Positions 1 to 8,168 of a stretch of DNA of 49,167 bases are shown one piece after another. Under the pieces are notes generated by a model. It did not search any database and had not been told where the DNA came from. It saw only the letters and a list, made by a program, of their open reading frames with translations. Both the position numbers and the translations under genes were made by a program. The first letter of the stretch is position 1, and every line of letters begins with the position of its first letter. Source of the stretch: Sedimenticola sp. (GTDB lineage: Bacteria > Pseudomonadota > Gammaproteobacteria > Chromatiales > Chromatiaceae); assembly GCA_027024025.1 (NCBI GenBank), contig JALVTT010000037.1:1-49167 (forward strand), in the 5' to 3' direction.

Positions 1-889
1 CGCCCGGCAGCGCCGCGAGCAGTTGCATGAGGTCGTCGCCGGCCCGCAGGCCGTTGTGCAGCGAGCAGGGCAGATGCAGCGCCACCGGACCGTCGGGGGC
101 CTCGAACGCCAGCCCGCCCTGCGCCAGATGTCTGGCCAGAAAGGTCACGATGTCCTCGGGATGGCGCTCGGGCAGGTGTTCGGCCAGTTGCAGGGCGCAG
201 GCGCTGGCGATGCTCAGCAGCGTATCCGTGTCCTGAAAGGCCTGGCGATTGGCCTCGATCTGTGTCCGGGCCCTGTCCGGGCGTCCCTGATGGGCCGCCA
301 GGGCGCCACAGCAGGCCTGTTGCGCGGGGATCTCGACGGTATAGCCCAGGCGGTTGAGCAGTTCGACGGTCGCCCGCAGCGCGCCGGGCTGCTGTGAGGC
401 GGTGGCGCAGCCGAGCAGCAGGCCCACCCGGCCCCGCGAGGCTCCATCCGGCGGGTAGCGGCCCGGCGCGGGTGCCGGGCCGGAATGGGGCAGCGCCCGG
501 GCCAGGCGTCCGTGCAGGCCGGGCAGGCGCAGCGAACGGGCCATGCGGCCGCCGATCGCGAACAGGGGGCTGTCGATCCAGTCGCCGGCGCGGGTGTCCG
601 GCCCGAGGCGGGCCCGCGCGGCATCCAGGATCTCGGCGTAACGCACCCCGGAGGGGCAACTGGTCTCGCAGGCGCGGCACAGCAGGCAGCGCTCGAGGTG
701 GCCGCGCAACGTGGCGTCGGCCGGCAACTGGCCGCTCAGCAGCGCCTCGGCCAGGGCGATCCGCCCGCGCGGGGATTCGTTCTCGTTCCCATACAGGCGG
801 TAGGTGGGGCAGTGCGGCAGGCACAGACCGCACTTCACGCAGTGATCGGCCTCGGCCAGCGCCGGCTGGGGATCGGGCAGGGCGTTCAT
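1..889 (-). CDS. glcF: Glycolate oxidase iron-sulfur subunit-like (4Fe-4S, CCG domain) protein, truncated by window start
   Basis: Reverse-strand reading from ATG at 889: MNALPDPQPALAEADHCVKCGLCLPHCPTYRLYGNENESPRGRIALAEALL...ERCLLCRACETSCPSGVRYAEIL; two CxxCxxCxxxCP clusters; runs off the left edge so it is absent from the ORF track. Confidence 0.85.
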   Translation of the reverse strand, partial: MNALPDPQPALAEADHCVKCGLCLPHCPTYRLYGNENESPRGRIALAEALLSGQLPADATLRGHLERCLLCRACETSCPSGVRYAEILDAARARLGPDTRAGDWIDSPLFAIGGRMARSLRLPGLHGRLARALPHSGPAPAPGRYPPDGASRGRVGLLLGCATASQQPGALRATVELLNRLGYTVEIPAQQACCGALAAHQGRPDRARTQIEANRQAFQDTDTLLSIASACALQLAEHLPERHPEDIVTFLARHLAQGGLAFEAPDGPVALHLPCSLHNGLRAGDDLMQLLAALPG

Positions 890-960
890 GCTTGTATAAT
901 GCCTGACATACCCTGGCAGGGTCACGCCTCTGTCAGACCACTCTAGGCTAGAACTCACCC

Positions 961-1287
961 ATGAGCCATTACCAACACCACGTCTTTTTCTGCACCAACC
1001 AGCGCGAGGACGGCCGTCAGAGCTGCGGCGACTGTGGCGCCCAGGCCGCGCGCGACTATGTCAAACAGCGTTGCAAGGCGTTGGGCATCCACGGTGCGGG
1101 GCGGGTGCGCGTCAACAGCGCGGGCTGTCTGGACCGCTGCGAGCAGGGGCCGGTGATCGTCATCTATCCCGATGAGACCTGGTACACCTATGTCGATCAC
1201 GAGGATCTCGACGAGATCATCGAGCAACACCTGCAACAGGGCCGCAAGGTGACGCGGCTGTTGATCGATCCCCCAACGGATCACTGA
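961..1287 (+). CDS. (2Fe-2S) ferredoxin domain protein
   Basis: MSHYQHHVFFCTNQREDGRQSCGDCGAQ...VNSAGCLDRCEQGPVIVIYP; thioredoxin-like 2Fe-2S ferredoxin signature. Confidence 0.9.
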   Translation: MSHYQHHVFFCTNQREDGRQSCGDCGAQAARDYVKQRCKALGIHGAGRVRVNSAGCLDRCEQGPVIVIYPDETWYTYVDHEDLDEIIEQHLQQGRKVTRLLIDPPTDH

Positions 1288-1498
1288 TCTCCGGCCAGCC
1301 CGATCAGCAGGCGTGCGAAATCACGCAGGTCCTCCAGATGATCGTCCAAAGCGGCGGATCGCTCAGCACGGCGAGATCGATGTCGCTGGCCGGCCCGACC
1401 GAGCCCTTGGCCCGTGAGCCGAACAGATACACACCCAGGAGCCCGGGGATCCGCTGGCGCAGCATCCGCGTCAGTCTGTCCAAGCCCATGGTGATCAT
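1281..1498 (-). pseudogene. Degenerate MntA-type nucleotidyltransferase N-terminus fused by deletion/frameshift to a HepT-like (HEPN) C-terminus
   Basis: MITMGLDRLTRMLRQRIPGLLGVYLFGSRAKGSVGPASDIDLAVLSDPP (GSRAKG..SDIDLAV NTase motif), then in another frame ALDDHLEDLRDFARLLIGLAGDQ*. Confidence 0.65.
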
Positions 1499-1565
1499 TC
1501 CGATCTCCCGGGGCGCGGCCGTTCACAGAATTATGGTGCGCGGCCCCGGGCGGAGAAATTCGGGC

Positions 1566-1593
1566 TTGACTTTTCAGTAGAATATCATAGACT
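1566..1593 (+). promoter_or_regulatory. Putative sigma70 promoter TTGACT-N16-TAGACT upstream of candidate sRNA
   Basis: TTGACT 1566-1571, TAGACT 1588-1593. Confidence 0.5.
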
Positions 1594-1599
1594 ACTAAC

Positions 1600-1682
1600 A
1601 TACTGATTCGGACGAGTCAGTACTCCTCCATCCTCCTTTGGTGGTTATATTCAGCGCGGCACCCCCTGCCGCGCTTTTTTTT
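1600..1682 (+). ncRNA. Candidate ~80-nt sRNA (or rplM leader attenuator) with CCTCC-rich segment and intrinsic terminator
   Basis: Hairpin TACTGA(N10)TCAGTA 1601-1622; CTCCTCCATCCTCCTTTGG unstructured; terminator AGCGCGGC-accccct-GCCGCGCT-TTTTTTT 1653-1682. Confidence 0.5.
1653..1682 (+). terminator. Rho-independent terminator upstream of rplM promoter
   Basis: agcgcggc/gccgcgct stem followed by T-run. Confidence 0.85.
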
Positions 1683-1684
1683 GC

Positions 1685-1713
1685 TTGCAAACCGGCGCGC
1701 GGGCCGGTAAGAT
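1685..1713 (+). promoter_or_regulatory. rplM promoter TTGCAA-N17-TAAGAT
   Basis: TTGCAA 1685-1690; TAAGAT 1708-1713; 17-bp spacer. Confidence 0.6.
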
Positions 1714-1785
1714 TCGCGCCCTTTCGTGAATCCACGATAACCGCTTTTGTCAGCCTGTTATTGAAGGCCCTGTTGGAGCAGGAAA

Positions 1786-2217
1786 ATGAACACCACGGTC
1801 AGCGCAAAACCCGCAGAAGTCCGTCGCGACTGGTACGTCGTGGACGCCGAAGGCAAGACCCTCGGCCGTCTCGCGTCCGAGATCGCCCGCCGCCTGAAGG
1901 GCAAGCACAAGCCCATCTTCACCCCGCACGTGGACACCGGCGACTACATCGTCGTGGTCAACGCCGAGAAGATCGCGGTCACCGGCAACAAGATGAAGGA
2001 CAAGATGTACCATCATCACACCGGCTATGTCGGCAACCTCAAGTCCATCAGCCTGGAAAAGCTCCTGCAGAAGGCGCCCGAGCGCGTGCTCGAGAACGCC
2101 GTGCGCGGCATGCTGCCGCGCAACCCGCTGGGCCGCGCCATGATGAAGAAGCTGCGCATCTTCGCCGGCCCCGAGCACACCCACCAGGCCCAACAGCCCC
2201 AGCCGCTGGATATCTGA
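1786..2217 (+). CDS. rplM: 50S ribosomal protein L13
   Basis: 143 aa; [36 protein letters not shown]. Confidence 0.98.
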   Translation: MNTTVSAKPAEVRRDWYVVDAEGKTLGRLASEIARRLKGKHKPIFTPHVDTGDYIVVVNAEKIAVTGNKMKDKMYHHHTGYVGNLKSISLEKLLQKAPERVLENAVRGMLPRNPLGRAMMKKLRIFAGPEHTHQAQQPQPLDI

Positions 2218-2228
2218 GAGACTCAACA

Positions 2229-2621
2229 ATGGCTACGCAAGCAAACTACGGCACCGGCCGTCGCAAGACCTCCACCGCCCGCGTCTTCCTGTCCCCGGGC
2301 AGTGGCAAGATCACCGTCAACGGGCGCGCCCTGGACCAGTTCTTCGGCCGCGAGACCGCGCGCATGGTCGTGCGCCAGCCCCTGGTGCTGACCGACAACC
2401 TCGACAAGCTGGATGTCCGCGTCACCGTCAAGGGTGGCGGCAACACCGGGCAGGCCGGCGCCATCCGCCACGGCATCGCCCGCGCCCTGCTGGAGTTCGA
2501 CGAATCCCTGCGCGCCCCGCTGCGCCAGGCCGGTCTGCTGACCCGCGACGCCCGCATGGTCGAGCGCAAGAAGGTGGGTCTGCACAAGGCGCGCAAGCGT
2601 CCGCAGTTCTCCAAGCGCTGA
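2229..2621 (+). CDS. rpsI: 30S ribosomal protein S9
   Basis: [21 protein letters not shown]...[17 protein letters not shown]. Confidence 0.98.
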   Translation: MATQANYGTGRRKTSTARVFLSPGSGKITVNGRALDQFFGRETARMVVRQPLVLTDNLDKLDVRVTVKGGGNTGQAGAIRHGIARALLEFDESLRAPLRQAGLLTRDARMVERKKVGLHKARKRPQFSKR

Positions 2622-2643
2622 CATTTCGCCATCCCCGCTTTCT

Positions 2644-2675
2644 TCCCGCCTCCCCCGCTTGCGGGGGAGGCGGGA
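2644..2675. repeat. REP-like GC-rich palindrome (copy 1)
   Basis: TCCCGCCTCCCCCGC-TT-GCGGGGGAGGCGGGA; related to palindromes at 43257-43797 (interrupted) and 49081-49128. Confidence 0.75.
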
Positions 2676-2688
2676 GGGGGAACAAGGC

Positions 2689-2713
2689 AAAGGCCCCGTT
2701 CGCGGGGTCTTTT
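2689..2713 (+). terminator. Rho-independent terminator after rpsI
   Basis: aaaggCCCCG-TTCG-CGGGGtctttt. Confidence 0.7.
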
Positions 2714-2876
2714 GCGTTCTGATCCTCGGTAGCTCACCGCCCATACCGCTTACTGCGTATTTGCCGGAGTTTTCTCATCCAGAAAATCAAGGGACAATGA
2801 CAACCCTCTGAAACACAAAGAATGTTGTAAAAGAGCAACAAAATGTGATCTGTCGTATTTTTTCTGCAAAAACAGC

Positions 2877-2905
2877 TTGCAATGTGTTCCAGTTCACACT
2901 AGTAT
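2877..2905 (+). promoter_or_regulatory. Porin promoter TTGCAA-N17-TAGTAT
   Basis: TTGCAA 2877-2882, TAGTAT 2900-2905. Confidence 0.6.
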
Positions 2906-2952
2906 CCATACCGCAAACTTAACCAACTCAACTTAATGTGGGAGTTCACAGC

Positions 2953-3972
2953 ATGAACAAAAAACTTATCGCAGCAGCCATCGCGGCTGTCGTGGCTGCT
3001 CCGGCAGTCAGCGCCGCCGATACCACCCTGTATGGCAAGGCGCACGTGGATCTGCGTTACTCCGATCCGGGTGCAGCCAAAAACTTCTACAGCGTCAACA
3101 GCAACGCTTCCCGTCTTGGCGTCAAGGGTTCCGAGGATCTGGGCGATGGTCTGAAGGCCATCTTCGGTTACGAGATGGGCTACAACATCAGCGATGGCGC
3201 TGCAAAGCATACCGCCGCGCAGTCGGCTACCTCGCAGATCAGCGCGCGTAACGCCTACGTCGGTCTGGCCGGTGGCTTCGGTACCGTGCTGATGGGTCGT
3301 CACGACACCCCGGCCAAGGTCGGCTTCTACGCTACTGGCAACGATGTGATCGGCGATTCCATCGTTGACTTCAACAAGATCGGCTTCCTGGAGTTCCGTC
3401 TGGACAATGCTGTTGCCTACATCTCGCCGAACATGTCCGGCTTCACCTTCGCCGGCGCCATTGTTCCGGGCGAGGGTCGTAACAACAGAACCGGGCTGGC
3501 TGATGCCTACTCGCTGACCGCAATCTATGCCGGTGGTGGCCTGAAGGCCAGTGTGGGCTATGAGGTGGCTAGCAAGAACACCGTTCTGGGCGCCAGTGGC
3601 ACCGGTGCGCTTACGACTATCGGTACTCGCGATCATAAGATGTGGCAGGTTGGCGCCAGCTATACCTTTGGCGACTTCATGGTCGGCGCCGAGTGGGAAG
3701 GCGATACCCATTTGGCCGGAAGCGCTGCGAAGCGTGATGTTTGGGGTCTGGTGGGCAAATACACCATGGGTAACAACTACATCATGGCGAACTATGGCGA
3801 GCAGAAGCTGAAGCCTGGTATTGGTAAGGTGACCACCAAGCGTTTCGGTATCGGCATTGGCCACAAGTTCAGCAAGCGCACCCAGGTGTATGCAGCCTAT
3901 GCCAGCCAAAACAACCCGACTCCTGTTAAGGATACCAGTGATTTTGCGCTGGGCATGATTCACACTTTCTAA
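2953..3972 (+). CDS. Gram-negative porin
   Basis: Signal peptide MNKKLIAAAIAAVVAAPAVSAA, beta-barrel repeats, C-terminal ...ALGMIHTF (terminal Phe). Confidence 0.92.
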   Translation: MNKKLIAAAIAAVVAAPAVSAADTTLYGKAHVDLRYSDPGAAKNFYSVNSNASRLGVKGSEDLGDGLKAIFGYEMGYNISDGAAKHTAAQSATSQISARNAYVGLAGGFGTVLMGRHDTPAKVGFYATGNDVIGDSIVDFNKIGFLEFRLDNAVAYISPNMSGFTFAGAIVPGEGRNNRTGLADAYSLTAIYAGGGLKASVGYEVASKNTVLGASGTGALTTIGTRDHKMWQVGASYTFGDFMVGAEWEGDTHLAGSAAKRDVWGLVGKYTMGNNYIMANYGEQKLKPGIGKVTTKRFGIGIGHKFSKRTQVYAAYASQNNPTPVKDTSDFALGMIHTF

Positions 3973-3998
3973 TCAATACGATTAGTGATGTGATCGAG

Positions 3999-4026
3999 AC
4001 GGGGCCTTCGGGCCCCGTTTTTTTGG
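3999..4026 (+). terminator. Rho-independent terminator after porin gene
   Basis: ACGGGGCC-TTCG-GGCCCCGT-TTTTTT. Confidence 0.9.
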
Positions 4027-4135
4027 TGCGCCCAGCATGGGCGCACCCCTGCGGGTGGAAGTCCCGCCACGAGCTGGTCACGGCGAGTGAAGCGAAGCGC
4101 AACTGCGGATGCCAATATGAGCGTGAAGCCCGCTG
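4025..4135 (+). mobile_element. Putative truncated 5' portion of a group II intron
   Basis: GTGCGCCCAGCATGGGCGCACC..GGGTGGAAGTCCCGCCACGAGCTGGTCACGGCGAGTGAAGCGAAGCGCAACTGCGG resembles group II intron 5' end/domain I; no reverse transcriptase ORF follows. Confidence 0.55.
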
Positions 4136-4157
4136 CTTATCTTTCATGGGAGTGGAG

Positions 4158-4199
4158 TGTAGGAATTTTCTGACACGATTTTCCGACGAAAGCTATGGT
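4158..4199 (+). promoter_or_regulatory. Putative GacA/UvrY/LetA-type box and promoter of candidate Csr sRNA
   Basis: TGTAGGAATTTTCTGACA (4158-4175; cf. TGTAAGN6CTTACA); CTGACA 4170-4175, TATGGT 4194-4199. Confidence 0.5.
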
Positions 4200-4204
4200 C
4201 AGTC

Positions 4205-4353
4205 TGGACGGATGCCTGCACAATGTGAAACACCGCCTCAGGGAAGCACCGCGCCGACAGGGACGCCCGGCAGCAAGGAAGCATGCTCCACGGACCGGAG
4301 GAATGGCCCAGCGGTAATGCCCGCCCCCATGGATGGGGGCGGGCTTTCTTTTT
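4205..4353 (+). ncRNA. Candidate CsrB/RsmY/RsmZ-like CsrA-sequestering sRNA
   Basis: Nine GGA motifs in ~130 nt (CAGGGAAG, CAGGGACG, CAAGGAAG, ACGGACCGGAGGA, TGGACGGATG, ATGGATG), no convincing ORF, strong terminator. Confidence 0.6.
4319..4353 (+). terminator. Rho-independent terminator of candidate Csr sRNA, loop TGGA
   Basis: GCCCGCCCCCA-TGGA-TGGGGGCGGGC-TTTCTTTTT. Confidence 0.9.
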
Positions 4354-4370
4354 GCCTGCGGATTGTGGAT

Positions 4371-4682
4371 TCAGCCGCGCAGCAGTTCGAGGTGTCGCCT
4401 CTCTATCTCGGCCTGGTATGACTCGGGCAGTTCATCCCAGGCATGCAGGTCCACCCGGAAGGGGAGGTCGCTCTCGTCCAGCGCGTCGCGCAGGTCGTTT
4501 AGTCGGCGTGCGTCATCCCGCCTGGTGAAGGCAACCAGATCCAGGTCGGAGGCGGGTACAGACCGGCCGTTGAGCCTCGAGCCAAAGGCCCAAACACGGA
4601 TGCCGGGAAGGTGCTGCTGGAACAGCCTGCGCAGCAATTCGAGCTGCCCTGGCGTTATATCCAGCGCCTCAATGGCTTTCAT
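4371..4682 (-). CDS. Nucleotidyltransferase domain protein (MntA/HI0073-like antitoxin candidate)
   Basis: MKAIEALDITPGQLELLRRLFQQHLPGIRVWAFGSRLNGRSVPASDLDLVAF; GSRxxG..SDLDL motif. Confidence 0.85.
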   Translation of the reverse strand: MKAIEALDITPGQLELLRRLFQQHLPGIRVWAFGSRLNGRSVPASDLDLVAFTRRDDARRLNDLRDALDESDLPFRVDLHAWDELPESYQAEIERRHLELLRG

Positions 4683-5109
4683 GGCCGCTTGCCAGGCGCT
4701 GCAAGAGGGCGGTGGCGTCATCGATGAAGTCGCCAGTGACGGCAAGGGCCTCCTTGGCTTTGTTGCCGCTGTAATCGTGGGCCGTACCGATACGGGCATT
4801 GGCGTAAGCGATCCAGCGCCCCACATCCGAGGGCAGGAGTCCGTTTTCATGGGCCAGGCGGAAAACCGGCTTGGGGCTGCCGGGCACCTCGGGCAGGCCC
4901 AGCGCCTCGACGAGATAACGCCGCAGCACCTTCCAGAGGGTGTCGTAGGTCGTCTCGAATCGCTGGATGACCGATTCGGCTACCGCCTCCTGAATCAGCC
5001 GGGGCTGGTCCGGCGCCAGGGTCTGCAGGTTCCGGTACTGAGCCTGCAGGTGCGTCAGGGCCTGTTCAAGTTTGCCGTAATCGATCAATCCACTTGCCTC
5101 TGGTGCCAT
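4669..5109 (-). CDS. HEPN/nucleotidyltransferase substrate-binding protein (HI0074-like)
   Basis: MAPEASGLIDYGKLEQALTHLQAQYRN...ESVIQRFETTYDTLWKVLRRYLVEALGL...RTGTAHDY-like; overlaps NTase gene by 14 bp. Confidence 0.85.
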   Translation of the reverse strand: MAPEASGLIDYGKLEQALTHLQAQYRNLQTLAPDQPRLIQEAVAESVIQRFETTYDTLWKVLRRYLVEALGLPEVPGSPKPVFRLAHENGLLPSDVGRWIAYANARIGTAHDYSGNKAKEALAVTGDFIDDATALLQRLASGHESH

Positions 5110-5131
5110 GCCCACCCGGGCGCTCTGGTCC

Positions 5132-5791
5132 TCAGGGCATGACCGTTCGGGGGCCTTCGGGGGTGCCGAGGATGAGCACATCGGCCGGGCGGTGGGCGAA
5201 CAGGCCGACGGTGACCACGCCGACGATCTGGTTGATGGTGGTCTCCAGCTTGGCCGGTTCCATGATCTCCAGGCCGTGCACGTCGAGGATGACGTTGCCG
5301 TTGTCGGTGATGAAGTCCTCGCGCCATACCGGGTTGCCGCCCAGCTTGACCAGTTCGCGCGCGACATAGCTGCGCGCCATGGGGATGACCTCGACCGGCA
5401 GGGGGAAGCTGCCCAGCACATCCACCAGCTTCGTCTCGTCGGCGATGCACACGAATTTCTTGCTCGCCGCGGCGATGATCTTCTCGCGCGTGAGCGCGCC
5501 GCCGCCGCCCTTGATCAGATGCAGGTGACGGTTGGACTCGTCGGCGCCATCGACATAGATCTCCAGCTCGCCGGCGGCGTTGAGGTCGATCACCGGGATG
5601 CCGATGGACTTGAGGCGTTCGGTCGAGGCCTCGGAGCTGGATACGGCGCCCTCGAAGCGGCCCTTGATTGGCGCCAGGGCGTCGATGAAGTGGTTGACCG
5701 TGGAGCCGGTGCCCACGCCGATGATGCCGCTGTCGGGCAGGTATTCCAGCGCGGCCTGGGCCGCCTGTTTTTTCATTTCGTCCTGGTTCAT
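5132..5791 (-). CDS. rpiA: Ribose-5-phosphate isomerase A
   Basis: 219 aa; [40 protein letters not shown]...[25 protein letters not shown]. Confidence 0.97.
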   Translation of the reverse strand: MNQDEMKKQAAQAALEYLPDSGIIGVGTGSTVNHFIDALAPIKGRFEGAVSSSEASTERLKSIGIPVIDLNAAGELEIYVDGADESNRHLHLIKGGGGALTREKIIAAASKKFVCIADETKLVDVLGSFPLPVEVIPMARSYVARELVKLGGNPVWREDFITDNGNVILDVHGLEIMEPAKLETTINQIVGVVTVGLFAHRPADVLILGTPEGPRTVMP

Positions 5792-5883
5792 GTTCGGTTC
5801 CTGTCGCTTCTGGATGGCGCGATTTTATCACGCCCTATCCGCAGGCCCCAGCGGATGCCGTATCATTGCGGGGCCACGTTATT

Positions 5884-6020
5884 GAACGACGCAAGTTATC
5901 GATAGCGCAGGCCGGCAAGGGGTTCCAAAAAGCGCTGTGAATACATCCCTGTACGCTCGACGACGGCATACCTGCCGTCGACGTTTTGGGAACCCCTCGC
6001 CAGCCTGCGGCGTTTTGGAT
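5884..6020 (-). repeat. Dispersed structured palindromic repeat, copy A (inverted orientation)
   Basis: Arms GCAGGCCGGCAAGGGGTTCCaAAA / TTTTGGGAACCCCTCGCCAGCCTGC; core (minus strand) GACGGCAGGTATGCCGTC ... TACAGGGATGTA. Confidence 0.8.
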
Positions 6021-6070
6021 GATGTCGCCTTGATATCATTGATCTTTGAACCGAAGCACCAGGAAGCCCC

Positions 6071-7591
6071 ATGTCCCGCCGATATATCGAGGAAATACTG
6101 CGCGCCCGCGTCTATGACGTGGCCAGGGAATCGCCGCTGGAGCGCGCCCGCCGTCTCAGCGGCCGCCTCGGCAACAACATCCTGCTCAAGCGCGAGGACG
6201 CGCAGCAGGTGTTCTCGTTCAAACTGCGCGGGGCCTACAACAAGATCTACAGCCTGGACGAGGCGGCGCGCCGCCGCGGCGTGGTCGCGGCCTCGGCCGG
6301 CAATCATGCGCAGGGCGTGGCCCTGGCCGGCCGCGAGCTGAACGTCCCGACCACCATCGTCATGCCGACCACCACGCCCGCGATCAAGGTCGAGACGGTG
6401 CGCCGCCTCGGCGGCAAGGCGGTGTTGTTCGGCGACTCCTACGACGACGCCAATGAACACGCCCTGGGCCTGGCCGAGAAGAGCGGTCTGAGCTTCATCC
6501 ATCCCTTCGACGACCCCAAGGTTATCGCGGGCCAGGGCACCATCGGCATGGAGATCCTGCGTCAGCACGCCGACCCCATCGAGGCCGTGTTCGTGCCGGT
6601 GGGTGGCGGCGGCCTGATCGCGGGGGTGGCGGCCTATATCAAGCATGTACGGCCCGAGATCCGCGTGATCGGGGTGGAACCCGAGGACGCGCCGACCCTG
6701 CACGCCGCCATGCGGGCCGGACGGCGCGTGCGTCTCAAACAGGTGGGCCTGTTCGCCGACGGGGTGGCGGTGCGCCAGATCGGCAAGGAAACCTTCCGCG
6801 TGGCGCGCGAGCTGGTGGACGAGGTGGTGCTGGTGAGCACCGACCAGATCTGCGCCGCGATCAAGGACATCTACGACGACACCCGTTCGGTGGCCGAGCC
6901 GGCCGGGGCCCTGGCGGTGGCGGGCATCAAACAATATCTCGCCGGGCATTCCATGCAGGGCCGTGATCTGGTGGCCATACTCAGCGGCGCCAACATCAAC
7001 TTCGACCGCCTGCGGCATGTCGCCGAGCGCACCGAGATCGGCGAACGCCGCGAGGCCCTGCTGGCGGTGCAGATCCCCGAAAAGCCGGGCAGCTTCCTGC
7101 GCTTCTGCCGCCTGCTGGGCAAGCGCGGCATCACCGAGTTCAACTATCGCTATGCCGACGAGCGCGAGGCGCAGGTGTTCTGCGGCGTCGAGCTGCGCGA
7201 GGGCGCGGAAGAAAAACAGAAACTGCTCGACCTGCTGCAGGCCAAGGGCTACGCGGTGGTGGACATGACCGACAACGAGACCGCTAAGCTGCACATCCGC
7301 TACATGGTGGGCGGGCACGCGCCGCAGGCGGTCAATGAGCGCGTGTACCGCTTTGTGTTTCCGGAGCGGCCGGGGGCCCTGCTGGACTTTCTATCCGGCC
7401 TGTCGCGGGGCTGGAACATCAGCCTGTTCCACTACCGCAATCACGGCGCCGCCTACGGGCGCGTGCTGGTGGGTATCCAGTTGGACGCCAAGGCGCGCAA
7501 GGCCTTCGAGGCCTACATGAAGGCCGAGGGCTATCACTATACCGACGAGACCGATAACCCGGCCTATCGTCTGTTCGCCTCCGGCGGCTGA
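6071..7591 (+). CDS. ilvA: Threonine ammonia-lyase, biosynthetic (two ACT-like domains)
   Basis: 506 aa; NNILLKREDAQQVFSFKLRGAYNKI; SAGNHAQGVA; C-terminal ACT-like repeats. Confidence 0.97.
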   Translation: MSRRYIEEILRARVYDVARESPLERARRLSGRLGNNILLKREDAQQVFSFKLRGAYNKIYSLDEAARRRGVVAASAGNHAQGVALAGRELNVPTTIVMPTTTPAIKVETVRRLGGKAVLFGDSYDDANEHALGLAEKSGLSFIHPFDDPKVIAGQGTIGMEILRQHADPIEAVFVPVGGGGLIAGVAAYIKHVRPEIRVIGVEPEDAPTLHAAMRAGRRVRLKQVGLFADGVAVRQIGKETFRVARELVDEVVLVSTDQICAAIKDIYDDTRSVAEPAGALAVAGIKQYLAGHSMQGRDLVAILSGANINFDRLRHVAERTEIGERREALLAVQIPEKPGSFLRFCRLLGKRGITEFNYRYADEREAQVFCGVELREGAEEKQKLLDLLQAKGYAVVDMTDNETAKLHIRYMVGGHAPQAVNERVYRFVFPERPGALLDFLSGLSRGWNISLFHYRNHGAAYGRVLVGIQLDAKARKAFEAYMKAEGYHYTDETDNPAYRLFASGG

Positions 7592-7604
7592 GGGCCGCGC
7601 ATGA

Positions 7605-7627
7605 AAAAGCCCGGCGCATGCCGGGCT
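7605..7627 (-). terminator. Terminator for H1-like gene on minus strand
   Basis: minus strand: AGCCCGGCATGCGCCGGGCTTTTT. Confidence 0.7.
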
Positions 7628-7649
7628 CGGGATTGCGTGTCGCAGGCGA

Positions 7650-8051
7650 TCAGCGCTTCTTGCGCGGGGTCACCTTGCGGGGCCTTGCGGCTGCCTTCTT
7701 CTTCGCGACCTTCTTCTTGCTGGCCTTTTTCTTGGCCGCTTTCTTGGTCACCTTCTTCTTGGCGACTTTCTTTGCGGTCTTCTTCTTCGCCGCCTTCTTT
7801 GCGACCTTTTTCTTCGCTGCCTTCTTGGCAACCTTCTTCTTGGCTGCCTTCTTCGTGACCTTCTTCTTCGCCGCCTTCTTGGTCACCTTCTTCTTGGCGA
7901 CCTTCTTTGCGACTTTCTTCTTCGCCGCCTTTTTGGTTACCTTCTTCTTCGCAACCTTCTTGGCGACTTTCTTTGCGACCTTTTTAGCGACTTTCTTCGC
8001 TACCTTCTTTTTCGCGACTGCCTTCTTTTTCGCGGCTTTCTTGACTGCCAT
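7650..8051 (-). CDS. Lys/Ala-rich histone H1-like protein
   Basis: MAVKKAAKKKAVAKKKVAKKVAKK... low-complexity KxxAKK repeats. Confidence 0.8.
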   Translation of the reverse strand: MAVKKAAKKKAVAKKKVAKKVAKKVAKKVAKKVAKKKVTKKAAKKKVAKKVAKKKVTKKAAKKKVTKKAAKKKVAKKAAKKKVAKKAAKKKTAKKVAKKKVTKKAAKKKASKKKVAKKKAAARPRKVTPRKKR

Positions 8052-8168
8052 TACTCCCCTCCACATGTGTAGGTGCCATAGACCATGGCCTGAGTATAAA
8101 CAAGGAATATGAAAATACCAGCATTCCAGTGACGTTTTTAAGCGACAGCCCGCAATGCGCCGGCGGCA

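Noticed and set aside
1638-2621. 327-aa ORF spanning rplM and rpsI
   Set aside because: N-terminal part is an out-of-frame reading of rplM; only the C-terminal rpsI section is real
4205-4353. SRP 4.5S RNA, RNase P RNA or tmRNA at the GGA-rich locus
   Set aside because: Lacks the SRP core GGTCAGGTCCGGAAGGAAGCAGCC and RNase P/tmRNA conserved motifs; GGA-rich pattern and upstream box fit a Csr/Rsm sRNA better
5879-7318. 479-aa ORF antisense to ilvA
   Set aside because: High-GC antisense open frame; no recognisable domain; ilvA on the plus strand is unambiguous
7650-8066. CRISPR-like periodicity in the Lys/Ala repeat gene
   Set aside because: Short degenerate coding repeats without spacers; no CRISPR array or cas genes in the window
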